A DNA stretch of 64,000 bases, taken from positions 21,950-85,949 of the forward strand of contig CAKSEE010000005.1 of the NCBI GenBank assembly GCA_934446455.1, in the 5' to 3' direction. Within the stretch, counting starts at the first letter, position 1; each line of letters opens with the position of its first letter. The notes beneath the pieces were generated by a model. The model saw nothing but the letters and a program-made list of their open reading frames with translations, searched no databases and was not told where the DNA came from. The DNA comes from an uncultured Oscillospiraceae bacterium. Its GTDB lineage: Bacteria > Bacillota > Clostridia > Oscillospirales > Ruminococcaceae. Made by a program: the position numbers and the translations under genes. Below, one piece after another: positions 43,634 to 50,742 of this stretch.

Positions 43634-45532
43634 ATGCTTTTACTGAGTTTAAGTGATATCTCCATGTCCTTTGCGGACAGGGAGCTTTTTTCGGGCGTTA
43701 CCCTTGAGGTATACGACGACGACAGAATAGGCTTTGTCGGGGTGAACGGCTGCGGCAAGACCACGCTGTTCCGCCTGCTTCGCGGGGAGCATACGCCCGA
43801 CAGCGGGAGCATTCATACGGCGGGAAGCTGCCGCATAGGCTACATGGAGCAGTTCGCGTGTAAGGGCTCGTCCGCAACGCTTTACGACGAGGCGCTCACG
43901 GTGTTCTCAGCGCTTGAGGACATGGAGCTTGAGCTTGAGGAGCTTCACGACCGCATTGACGGCGGCGACCACAGCCCGCAGACAATTGAGCGGCAGTCGC
44001 AGCTTACGGAGCGCTTTGAGCGTGAGGGCGGGCTTACCTATAAGAGCCGCACGGCTTCCGCGCTTATGGGGCTTGGCTTTACCGAGCACGACCTTAAGCT
44101 TGGCGTTGACGTGCTGAGCGGCGGGCAGCGTTCAAAGCTCCAGCTTGCAAAGCTGCTGCTGTCCGACGCGAATCTTCTGCTTCTCGACGAGCCGACAAAT
44201 CACCTTGACATAAAGTCCGTTGAGTGGCTTGAAAAGTTTCTGAGCGAGTACCGCGGCGCGTTCATCGTAATTTCGCACGACCGCTATTTCCTTGACAAGG
44301 TGACGAGCCGCACCATAGAGCTTGAAAACCGCCATATAGACGACTACAAGGGCAGCTACACGCGCTTCTTGCAGCTTAAGGAAGAGGAGCAGCAGCGCCG
44401 CCGCAAGGTCTACGAGGCTGCAATGAAGGAGATAGGCAGGATAGAGGGCATTATCGACCAGCAGAAGCGCTGGAATCAGGCGCACAACTACGTTACGATA
44501 GCCCACAAGCAAAAGTCCATCGACCGCATCCAAGCGGAGCTTGTAAAGCCTGAGGACGCGCCCGAGTCGCTGCATTTCAGCTTTAAGGCGGCACAGGGCT
44601 GCGGCAACGACGTTTTCACGGCAACGAGCATTTCGCTCGGGTTTGACGGCAAGCAGCTTTTCCGCAACGTCAACATCGACATAAAAAAAGGGGAGCGCGT
44701 GTTCCTTATCGGCGGCAACGGCTGCGGAAAAACGTCGCTCTTCAAGGTGTTCACGGGGCAGTACGAGGCGGACAGCGGGTCGTACAAATACGGCGCGCGC
44801 GTTCAGCCGGGGTACTTTGACCAGGCGCAGGCGGGGCTTGACGAAAGCAAAACGGCGCTCGATGAGATATGGGACGCATACCCTAAAATGACCGAAACCG
44901 CCGTTCGCACGGCGCTCGGGTCGTTTCTGTTCAGGGGGGACGACGTGTTCAAGCGCGTTGCGGAGCTCAGCGGCGGCGAGAGGGCGCGCATTGCAATACT
45001 GAAACTCATGCTTTCGGGCGACAACTTCCTGCTGCTTGACGAGCCCACCAACCACCTTGATATTTCCTCGTGCGAGGCGCTTGAAAACGCGCTGCTGAAC
45101 TACGATGGCACGCTTTTCATCATATCGCACGACCGCTACCTTATAAATAAACTTGCGGACAGGCTGTATGCGCTCACGCCCGACGGCGCGAGGGAGTTCC
45201 ACGGCAGCTACGACGATTACGCGGCGGCTCTCGAAGCGGCGCCGCAGCAGGCTTCCGCGCAGAAAAAGGCGGACAAGCCCAACGACTACAGGCAGCGCAA
45301 GGAGCGCGAGAGCGAGCGCAGAAAGCTCTGCACGAAGATTTCGCGCGCAGAGGACGAGATAGCGAAGCTTGACGCAGACATTGCCGAAAAGACGGAGGCT
45401 CTTTCGGGGCTGAGCGACTATCAGAAGGCAATGGAGCTTTCCACCGAGATAGAGGGGCTGCGCGCGCGGCAGGAGGAAGTCATGGCGCAGTGGGAGGAGG
45501 CCTCTCTTGCGCTGGAGGAGTTTGACGAATGA
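43634..45532 (+). CDS. ABC-F family ATPase (Uup-like)
   Basis: A 632-residue soluble protein with two intact nucleotide-binding domains. NBD1: GVNGCGKTT, LSGGQRSKL, LLLLDEPTNHLD. NBD2: GGNGCGKTS, LSGGERARI, FLLLDEPTNHLD. A C-terminal coiled coil of about 80 residues (KLCTKISRAEDEIAKLDADI onward) follows, as in Uup. ABC-F proteins act on ribosomes or, for Uup, also on branched DNA. ATG 43634 is used, with GGTGA four bases before it; TTG 43622 and GTG 43625 are alternatives. The next gene overlaps by four bases. Confidence 0.9.
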   Translation: MLLLSLSDISMSFADRELFSGVTLEVYDDDRIGFVGVNGCGKTTLFRLLRGEHTPDSGSIHTAGSCRIGYMEQFACKGSSATLYDEALTVFSALEDMELELEELHDRIDGGDHSPQTIERQSQLTERFEREGGLTYKSRTASALMGLGFTEHDLKLGVDVLSGGQRSKLQLAKLLLSDANLLLLDEPTNHLDIKSVEWLEKFLSEYRGAFIVISHDRYFLDKVTSRTIELENRHIDDYKGSYTRFLQLKEEEQQRRRKVYEAAMKEIGRIEGIIDQQKRWNQAHNYVTIAHKQKSIDRIQAELVKPEDAPESLHFSFKAAQGCGNDVFTATSISLGFDGKQLFRNVNIDIKKGERVFLIGGNGCGKTSLFKVFTGQYEADSGSYKYGARVQPGYFDQAQAGLDESKTALDEIWDAYPKMTETAVRTALGSFLFRGDDVFKRVAELSGGERARIAILKLMLSGDNFLLLDEPTNHLDISSCEALENALLNYDGTLFIISHDRYLINKLADRLYALTPDGAREFHGSYDDYAAALEAAPQQASAQKKADKPNDYRQRKERESERRKLCTKISRAEDEIAKLDADIAEKTEALSGLSDYQKAMELSTEIEGLRARQEEVMAQWEEASLALEEFDE

Positions 45533-45879
45533 CAAGGCAGATAAAGGAGTATCTGGCGCATCTGGAGGAGTATTTCTCACTCGCGCACACGCCTGCGCAG
45601 AACGCCGCCGAGCGTGAGATAATGCTGCGCCGTATCGGGTTCTATCAGCATGAGCGTATTGTTCATCTGCTGGTAATGCTGGGGTTTGCGGTGTTTTTCC
45701 TGTTGGCGCTGCTTATGTTCCTGCTTAAGGGCGGGATAGGGCTTGCAGCGCTCACAGTGCTGTTTCTGGCGCTGCTTGTGCCGTACATCAGGCACTACTG
45801 GTTTCTGGAGAACTCCGTGCAGAAGATGTACGAGTATTTCTACAGGATAGAGCGGGCAGGGGAGAGCGCCCCGCAATAA
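45529..45879 (+). CDS. Two-TM small membrane protein
   Basis: A 116-residue protein with an amphipathic N-terminal half and two transmembrane segments (LLVMLGFAVFFLLALLMFLL and IGLAALTVLFLALLVPYI), the first ending in a short GG turn. The ATG overlaps the ABC-F stop (ATGA), so the two genes are coupled. No family recognised. Confidence 0.72.
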   Translation: MTRQIKEYLAHLEEYFSLAHTPAQNAAEREIMLRRIGFYQHERIVHLLVMLGFAVFFLLALLMFLLKGGIGLAALTVLFLALLVPYIRHYWFLENSVQKMYEYFYRIERAGESAPQ

Positions 45880-45881
45880 TA

Positions 45882-45908
45882 AAGGGGGAGCGTTTTCGCT
45901 CCCCTTTT
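45882..45908 (+). terminator. Terminator after the ABC-F unit
   Basis: AAGGGGGAGCG (45882-45892) pairs with CGCTCCCCTT (45897-45906) around TTTT, followed by T residues. Confidence 0.9.
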
Positions 45909-45931
45909 TTTGTGTATGTGCCTGCTGCGAA

Positions 45932-46351
45932 TCAGCCGCAGAGCGCCGCTGCAAGCGCCTCGAGCGAGGACTTTGCGAGGTCGTCCGGCGCGTCGTTGCA
46001 GATAACGCTGTCGCACGCGAAAACTGCACCGTCAGCTACGCAGCGCTCCTCCCACGAGCGCATCCAAGCGCCGTCGCCCCAGCCGTAAGAGCCGAAGAGC
46101 GCGATGCGCTTTCCGCTGAGCTTGCCCTCGCACGAAGCGAACATCGGCTCGAAATCAGACTCCTCAAGAACCTCGTCGCCCATTGCGGGGCAGCCGAACG
46201 CTATAGCGTCAAACTGCTCTACAGCGTCGGGGGTGAATTCTCCGGCGGTGAAGCTCGTGACCTCCGCCCTGTCCTTAAGCGCCTGCGCGATGATGTCCGC
46301 CATCTGCTCGGTGTTACCCGTGCCACTCCAGTAAACTATTGCTGCTTTCAT
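45932..46351 (-). CDS. Short-chain flavodoxin
   Basis: A 139-residue FMN electron carrier. The phosphate loop is IVYWSGTGNTEQMADIIA, and the FMN-binding 60s and 90s loops are GCPAMGDEVLEE and ALFGSYGWGDGAWMRSWEERC. ATG 46351 gives the normal flavodoxin N-terminus (MKAAIVYWSGTGNT), with AAAGGCAGG upstream. It follows the DUF3793 gene after 29 bases, a pairing often seen in anaerobic Firmicutes, and may replace ferredoxin when iron is scarce. Confidence 0.94.
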   Translation of the reverse strand: MKAAIVYWSGTGNTEQMADIIAQALKDRAEVTSFTAGEFTPDAVEQFDAIAFGCPAMGDEVLEESDFEPMFASCEGKLSGKRIALFGSYGWGDGAWMRSWEERCVADGAVFACDSVICNDAPDDLAKSSLEALAAALCG

Positions 46352-46380
46352 ATGTGTTGCCTGCCTTTCATAATATATCG

Positions 46381-46932
46381 TCAAACAGCTACGGTAAGCT
46401 GTTCAATCGTCTTGCCGTGCGACCACTGCCTGCGGTAAACGCTTTCGCATTTCCTGTAGAGCGTAAAAGTCTTCTGCGCTTTTTCCGCGTCGCCGTATAC
46501 CTTCCATGTGCCAACGCACTTGAAGTTGTCTGCCTTGTTTTCGATAAAGCCGCGCACGTCCTCGGGCGGGTAGCCGAGAAACAGCCCTATCTCGTGCGGG
46601 AAGTCACCGCTCCTGCGAAGCCTGCGTGAAAGCCGCGCTAAGCATTTTTCGTCCGAACCGCTCTCGTAGCCCAGCTCCCGCAAAAGCCGCTGAGCCTCGC
46701 TGTCGGCAAGGTCGTGAGCCAGCCGCTTCGGGCGGTACAGATATAACAGCGCCCTGCCATCGCTGTAGCGCATGGGAAGCACAAGCAGCCCTTTTCCCGC
46801 AAGGCGGCGGTTAAGCGAGCGCACGCTCAGCATAAGCTCCATTTTGTTTGCGTAATTTGCCTGAAACAGGCTTGCCGTCTTGATTCCCGCAAGCGTTGGC
46901 GAGCAGTTGCGTATTACGTCCTCGTCTGCCAT
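46381..46932 (-). CDS. DUF3793 family protein
   Basis: A 183-residue protein with LAGIKTASLFQANYAN near the start, GLLVLPMRYSDGRALLYLYR, HEIGLFLGYPPEDVRGFIEN and KTFTLYRKCESVYRRQW: the DUF3793 family, usually beside flavodoxin genes and of unknown function. ATG 46932 has AAAGGAG eight bases upstream; the frame is open to 47130 but the upstream part is leader. The transcript leader is unusually long, about 220 bases. Confidence 0.87.
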   Translation of the reverse strand: MADEDVIRNCSPTLAGIKTASLFQANYANKMELMLSVRSLNRRLAGKGLLVLPMRYSDGRALLYLYRPKRLAHDLADSEAQRLLRELGYESGSDEKCLARLSRRLRRSGDFPHEIGLFLGYPPEDVRGFIENKADNFKCVGTWKVYGDAEKAQKTFTLYRKCESVYRRQWSHGKTIEQLTVAV

Positions 46933-47156
46933 TGTATCAGCTCCTTTCGGCTTTATTTTCTTCGTTTGCTTTATTTCTATACTTGGTTTGGCACAACTAA
47001 CTCGCGCGCTCCATGATTTGTATATCCGGAGCGGATCTGTCTGTTGCTGAGTTTGTATTAACTGACTTGGCGGTGATTGCATCAGCTCGGAATAAAGAGT
47101 AATCTCATGCTGTTCCGAAAGCATCAACAAAGTTAATTATCGAGTTAGGCTCTGCT
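46933..47156 (-). promoter_or_regulatory. Long leader of the DUF3793-flavodoxin unit
   Basis: About 220 bases between the promoter at 47163-47191 and the DUF3793 start, with no convincing gene. I see no recognisable riboswitch; the frame extended through it looks non-coding. Confidence 0.4.
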
Positions 47157-47159
47157 AAC
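47144..47159. promoter_or_regulatory. Inverted repeat at the transcription start
   Basis: Perfect GTTAG-N6-CTAAC immediately downstream of the -10 box. The half-site resembles DtxR/IdeR-type metal-regulator sites, which would suit an iron-responsive flavodoxin; speculative. Confidence 0.45.
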
Positions 47160-47162
47160 TGT

Positions 47163-47191
47163 ATTATAGCATACCATAGCATTATTGTCAA
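47163..47191 (-). promoter_or_regulatory. Consensus promoter of the DUF3793-flavodoxin unit
   Basis: Minus-strand TTGACA (47191-47186) and TATAAT (47168-47163), spacer exactly 17 bases. Confidence 0.82.
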
Positions 47192-47213
47192 GGGGTATTT
47201 GATAATTTTTTCA

Positions 47214-47244
47214 CGCAAAAGGGGCTGACGTTCGGTCAGCCCCT
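47214..47244 (-). terminator. Terminator of the duplicated-domain lipoprotein
   Basis: AGGGGCTGAC (47220-47229) pairs with GTCAGCCCCT (47235-47244); on the minus strand the stem runs into TTTT. Confidence 0.85.
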
Positions 47245-47256
47245 GAAATGCTATGC

Positions 47257-48105
47257 TCAGCCCACAGCTTCGTCGGACTGCGCCGTTTCAATCTCAAGGT
47301 ACTCCTCGGAAATGAACCTTAGCGTTTCCGTCCTGCCGTCGTTCCACGTTATGGCGGCTTCCGTGCCGTCGTCGGAGAATACCACGGCTGCGGGAGTGAT
47401 ATTGTCTGCCGCCGCAATGCGGAACAGATATCTGCCCGCGCTTACCTGCTCGTAATTAAACGGGACGCCTATACCCATAGTGAAGTCGCGCGTGCTGCCC
47501 GTATGCTCTCCGTCGGTTTCGGCGTAGAAGAAGTAGCGGCAGTCGCCGTCCCATGTTCCGGGTGTAAACCAGCGCTTGTCTGCGGGGTCTGCGTCAGGCT
47601 CTATGAACTCCTCGGAAGCGTAAGCGAGCGGCTCCATTGTGCCGTCCTCCCATGTGATAACCGCCTGCAGGTCGTTTCCAAAAAAATGCACGCTTGCGGG
47701 GGTGTTATTGTCCGCCGCCGCCATGTGGAACACATACTCGTCCTCGCCCGTCTGCTCATACTCAAACGCAACGCCTGTGCCGTACTCGTAGTCGAGCGTA
47801 GCGCCCGAGCTTTCCGCAGTAAAGTGGTATAGCCGGTTGCCGTACCATGTGCCCGTTCTGAAGGACTTTGCTGTAAACGAAGCCTGCGGCTCCTCGCTTT
47901 CCGTACTGCCTGTGGGAGCGTCGGCGTTCGTCGTAACGTTCTGTTCGGCTGTTTCAGCTGTTTCAATCGTGTCGAACGCTTCCGCCGTGCTTTCAGCGCT
48001 CTGCGTGCTCTGCGGTTCTGAGCCTGCGCCGCTTGTTTCCTTAGTGCTGCACGCCGTGAGAAGCATTGCCGCCGCTGCAAGCAGGGCTAATGTGTTTTTT
48101 TTCAT
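47257..48105 (-). CDS. Lipoprotein with two tandem repeats
   Basis: A 282-residue lipoprotein (lipobox LLTAC near residue 19), a Thr/Glu/Ser-rich linker, then an internal duplication: TGTWYGNRLYHFTAESSG ... MAAADNNTPASVHFF ... ITWEDGTMEPL aligns with PGTWDGDCRYFFYAETDG ... IAAADNITPAAVVFS ... ITWNDGRTETL. Each repeat is about 85 residues. No family recognised; a surface-exposed beta-rich role is possible. It has its own promoter and terminator. Confidence 0.75.
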   Translation of the reverse strand: MKKNTLALLAAAAMLLTACSTKETSGAGSEPQSTQSAESTAEAFDTIETAETAEQNVTTNADAPTGSTESEEPQASFTAKSFRTGTWYGNRLYHFTAESSGATLDYEYGTGVAFEYEQTGEDEYVFHMAAADNNTPASVHFFGNDLQAVITWEDGTMEPLAYASEEFIEPDADPADKRWFTPGTWDGDCRYFFYAETDGEHTGSTRDFTMGIGVPFNYEQVSAGRYLFRIAAADNITPAAVVFSDDGTEAAITWNDGRTETLRFISEEYLEIETAQSDEAVG

Positions 48106-48137
48106 AAAATATTCCTCCTCTGACTATTCTTTTACAC

Positions 48138-48166
48138 AGTATACCACAATCAAATACGTTTGTAAA
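48138..48166 (-). promoter_or_regulatory. Promoter of the duplicated-domain lipoprotein
   Basis: Minus-strand TTTACA (48166-48161) and TATACT (48143-48138), spacer 17 bases. Confidence 0.65.
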
Positions 48167-48244
48167 GGATTATTACAAAACTGTAATCATTTTTCACGGG
48201 CGTTAAAAAAGAATCTCTCTGTACTGCGCCTTTATCGACAGCTT

Positions 48245-48271
48245 GCCGCCCCTGTGATGTGCAGGGGCGGC
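48245..48271. terminator. Hairpin after the amt-PII gene
   Basis: GCCGCCCCTG (48245-48254) pairs perfectly with CAGGGGCGGC (48262-48271). It lies 40 bases past the amt stop; the T-run is on the plus-strand side, so termination of amt may be inefficient. Confidence 0.5.
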
Positions 48272-48310
48272 TGTGTTTTCTATGGGAGGTGTGATAGTAA
48301 AGCCTGTTTT

Positions 48311-50101
48311 TTATTCAACGTCCTGGAGAGCGTCGTACCCGCTTTCGCCGGTTCTTACCTTAACGACATCCTCAACATCGTATACGAATATCTTGCCGTC
48401 GCCTATCTTGCCCGTGTAGAGAACGTTCTTTGCGGTCTCCACAACAGTAGCGACAGGAACCTTGCATACGACTATTTCTACCTTTACCTTGGGGAGCAGG
48501 TGAGTTTCAACGGGAACGCCGCGGTAGAACTCCGTGCTGCCCTTCTGCATACCGCAGCCGAGTACGTTTGTTACCGTCATACCCGTTATGCCTATCTCGG
48601 ACATAGCGTTCTTGAGGGTCTCAAACTTATCCTGCTTGCAGATAACAACGACCTTGGACATCTTGGTGCCGTCAGAGGGAACGCCCTTGTACTGTACAGG
48701 CACAGCCGCAGCTGCGGGAGCTGTATCCTTAACGTCCTTCTTAACGCGCTCAATGGTGTCGACTTCCTTCTCCTTGCCGCTTGTGGAGGTTTCAACCTGC
48801 ATAGATGGGATAAAGTCAGCGTAGGAGGAGGGCAGACCGTGCTCAGTAGCGTCAAGACCGACGATTTCTTCGTGGCGGGTTACCCTGAGGCCGACTGTTT
48901 TCTTGAGTATCCAGAATACGATAAGCATACATACCGTGGTCCATGCAGCGACTGCAACAAAGCCGAGCGCCTGAATACCGAGCTGCCTGAAGCCGCCGCC
49001 GTAGAACAGACCCGTGATACCGTTCTGACCGTTGCCCGTAGCGAAAAGACCAACTGCGAAGGTACCCCAGATACCGTTCATCATATGTACCGCGACTGCG
49101 CCGACAGGGTCGTCTACCTTGAGAACGTAGTCGAGGAGCCATACGCCGAAGCATACGAGAAGTCCCGAAACGATACCGATGATCGCAGCGCCGATAACGT
49201 CAACGTCCGCGCAGGGAGCTGTTACCGCAACAAGACCTGCAAGCGAGCCGTTAAGGCACATGGACACATCGGGCTTGCCGTGCTTAACCCATGTGAATAT
49301 CATTGTTGTAACCGTAGCTACAGCGGGCGCTATAGTGGTCGAAAGGAATATCTGACCGAGGTATGCAACGTCTGTGGCAGCTGCGCCGTTAAATCCGTAC
49401 CAGCCGAACCACAGGATAAACACACCCAGCGCGCCGAGCGTCATGGAGTGACCGAGGATAGCCTTGGGCTTGCCGTCCTTGCCATATTTGCCGATACGCG
49501 GGCCGAGCATCCACGCGCCGATAAGCGCTGCGATACCGCCGACCATGTGAATTGCCGTAGAGCCTGCGAAGTCAACGAATCCGAGCTTTGCGAGCCAGCC
49601 GCCGCCCCAGATCCAGTGCGCCTCGATGGGGTACACGAAAAGACTTATAAGCCCTGAGTAAATGCAGTAGGTGAGGAACTTTGTCCTCTCCGCCATGGCG
49701 CCCGAAACGATCGTTGCGGCGGTAGCGCAGAAAACAAGGTTGAATACGAATATGTGCCAGGGGAAGTTTGCGAAATCAGTGAAGATATCAAAGTTCGGAA
49801 GTCCGATGAAGCCTGCGAGGGCGTCCTCGCCGCACATCAGCCCGAAACCCAGAACGCTGAACGCTACAGTACCTATACAGAAGTCCATGAGGTTCTTCAT
49901 TATAATGTTGCCTGCGTTCTTGGCTCTTGTAAAGCCCGCCTCGACCATTGCGAAGCCTGCCTGCATGAAGAATACCAGTGCCGCGCCGATGAGGTACCAT
50001 ATACCTCCGTTGCCATTGCCCGTTTCAAACATGATGTCGTTGACAACATCAAGAACGTTTGTCGTAGCCGATTCAGCCATTACCGTTGTGATAGCGTCCA
50101 T
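48311..50101 (-). CDS. amt: Ammonium transporter fused to a PII signal domain
   Basis: A 596-residue fusion. Residues about 30-430 are an Amt ammonium channel with eleven TM segments (MQAGFAMVEAGFTRAKNAGN, and the twin His in STAIHMVGGIAAL and AVAVHMMNGIWG). After a linker, residues about 483-596 form a PII domain: MSKVVVICKQDKFETLKNAM, ITGMTVTNVLGCGMQKGSTE, LLPKVKVEIVV, TGKIGDGKIFV and VRTGE. PII proteins sense ADP/ATP and 2-oxoglutarate and block Amt with their T-loop. The usual uridylylation Tyr (RGAEY) is missing (RGVPVETH), so control is by ligand only. A leader with ANTAR-type hairpins precedes it. Confidence 0.95.
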   Translation of the reverse strand: MDAITTVMAESATTNVLDVVNDIMFETGNGNGGIWYLIGAALVFFMQAGFAMVEAGFTRAKNAGNIIMKNLMDFCIGTVAFSVLGFGLMCGEDALAGFIGLPNFDIFTDFANFPWHIFVFNLVFCATAATIVSGAMAERTKFLTYCIYSGLISLFVYPIEAHWIWGGGWLAKLGFVDFAGSTAIHMVGGIAALIGAWMLGPRIGKYGKDGKPKAILGHSMTLGALGVFILWFGWYGFNGAAATDVAYLGQIFLSTTIAPAVATVTTMIFTWVKHGKPDVSMCLNGSLAGLVAVTAPCADVDVIGAAIIGIVSGLLVCFGVWLLDYVLKVDDPVGAVAVHMMNGIWGTFAVGLFATGNGQNGITGLFYGGGFRQLGIQALGFVAVAAWTTVCMLIVFWILKKTVGLRVTRHEEIVGLDATEHGLPSSYADFIPSMQVETSTSGKEKEVDTIERVKKDVKDTAPAAAAVPVQYKGVPSDGTKMSKVVVICKQDKFETLKNAMSEIGITGMTVTNVLGCGMQKGSTEFYRGVPVETHLLPKVKVEIVVCKVPVATVVETAKNVLYTGKIGDGKIFVYDVEDVVKVRTGESGYDALQDVE

Positions 50102-50165
50102 TTAAGACCGCCCCTTTCTTTTTTGTGGGAAGCCGTTTTTGAAGCTGCGGCTTTCTCCGTTATGC

Positions 50166-50227
50166 AAAAAGGCCATGGCAGAGCAGGCTCTCCGTTGAGC
50201 CTTATCTGTCATAGCCTCTTTGCTATG
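50166..50227 (-). promoter_or_regulatory. ANTAR-type dual-hexaloop antiterminator leader of amt-PII
   Basis: On the minus strand hairpin P1 (50227-50210) is CATAGC-AAAGAG-GCTATG, and eight bases later P2 (50201-50186) is GGCTC-AACGGA-GAGCC. Both loops have six bases with A at position 1 and G at position 4, the hallmark of RNA targets of ANTAR antiterminators. The 3' arm of P2 can instead pair in an AGAG/CTCT hairpin upstream of five U (50170-50166). This fits control of ammonium uptake by an ANTAR response regulator, not encoded here. Confidence 0.7.
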
Positions 50228-50232
50228 GTCCT

Positions 50233-50261
50233 ATTATAATTCATTCAGCCCAAAATGTCAA
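50233..50261 (-). promoter_or_regulatory. Consensus promoter of amt-PII
   Basis: Minus-strand TTGACA (50261-50256) and TATAAT (50238-50233), spacer 17 bases. Transcription would begin at the 5' side of hairpin P1. The 260 bases from here to the small gene at 50522 show nothing else I can name. Confidence 0.85.
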
Positions 50262-50521
50262 GTGATTTTTGCAAGTTTTTTGTGCTGAAATTGCATTTTG
50301 TCATTTTAGCCTAATCTAATCCGTTTTGGCGCAAATTCGCTATGCAGAAATTACAAAAACCGCATGAAATATTCAAAGTAACTGCCATATCATGGAATAA
50401 TCAAGCGCCCGTACATATAGCCGCGCCATGTTCGGGAAGTATTTTCCTGCCCGTGCGTGGAATATTCGTCCCGAAATTTGCAGACAATAACACCGCAAAC
50501 ATTCAAAAAGGAGATGTTGAC

Positions 50522-50686
50522 ATGACCAGAAAACAAAATTGCTATATTCGCAGCGCCGCAGCGGGCGTTATAACGGGCGCGCTTGCATTCTTTGCGGTAA
50601 GAAGCCTCTGCCCGCACCGCAGCTTCCGCAGAATGAGCGCCGCAAAGGCGTTCAAGATGATAGGCTCGCTTATGGACGCATTTTGA
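50522..50686 (+). CDS. 54-residue single-TM protein
   Basis: Small protein starting MTRKQNCYIRSAAAGVITGA with one hydrophobic segment (SAAAGVITGALAFFAVRSL) and a basic C-terminus. AAAGGAGA lies about eight bases before the ATG, much better than the longer in-frame start at 50342. A strong terminator follows 21 bases after the stop, supporting it as a real gene. The short, glycine-containing helix recalls YtxH-like proteins, but no family is assigned. Confidence 0.6.
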   Translation: MTRKQNCYIRSAAAGVITGALAFFAVRSLCPHRSFRRMSAAKAFKMIGSLMDAF

Positions 50687-50707
50687 GAGCGGGCTGCGCA
50701 CGCAAAA

Positions 50708-50741
50708 GCTCCGCATAGCGCAAACTATGCGGAGCTTTTTT
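50708..50741. terminator. Bidirectional terminator
   Basis: GCTCCGCATAG (50708-50718) pairs perfectly with CTATGCGGAGC (50725-50735), with T6 after it and A4 before it, serving the small gene and the OppA-like gene. Confidence 0.92.
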
Positions 50742-50742
50742 A

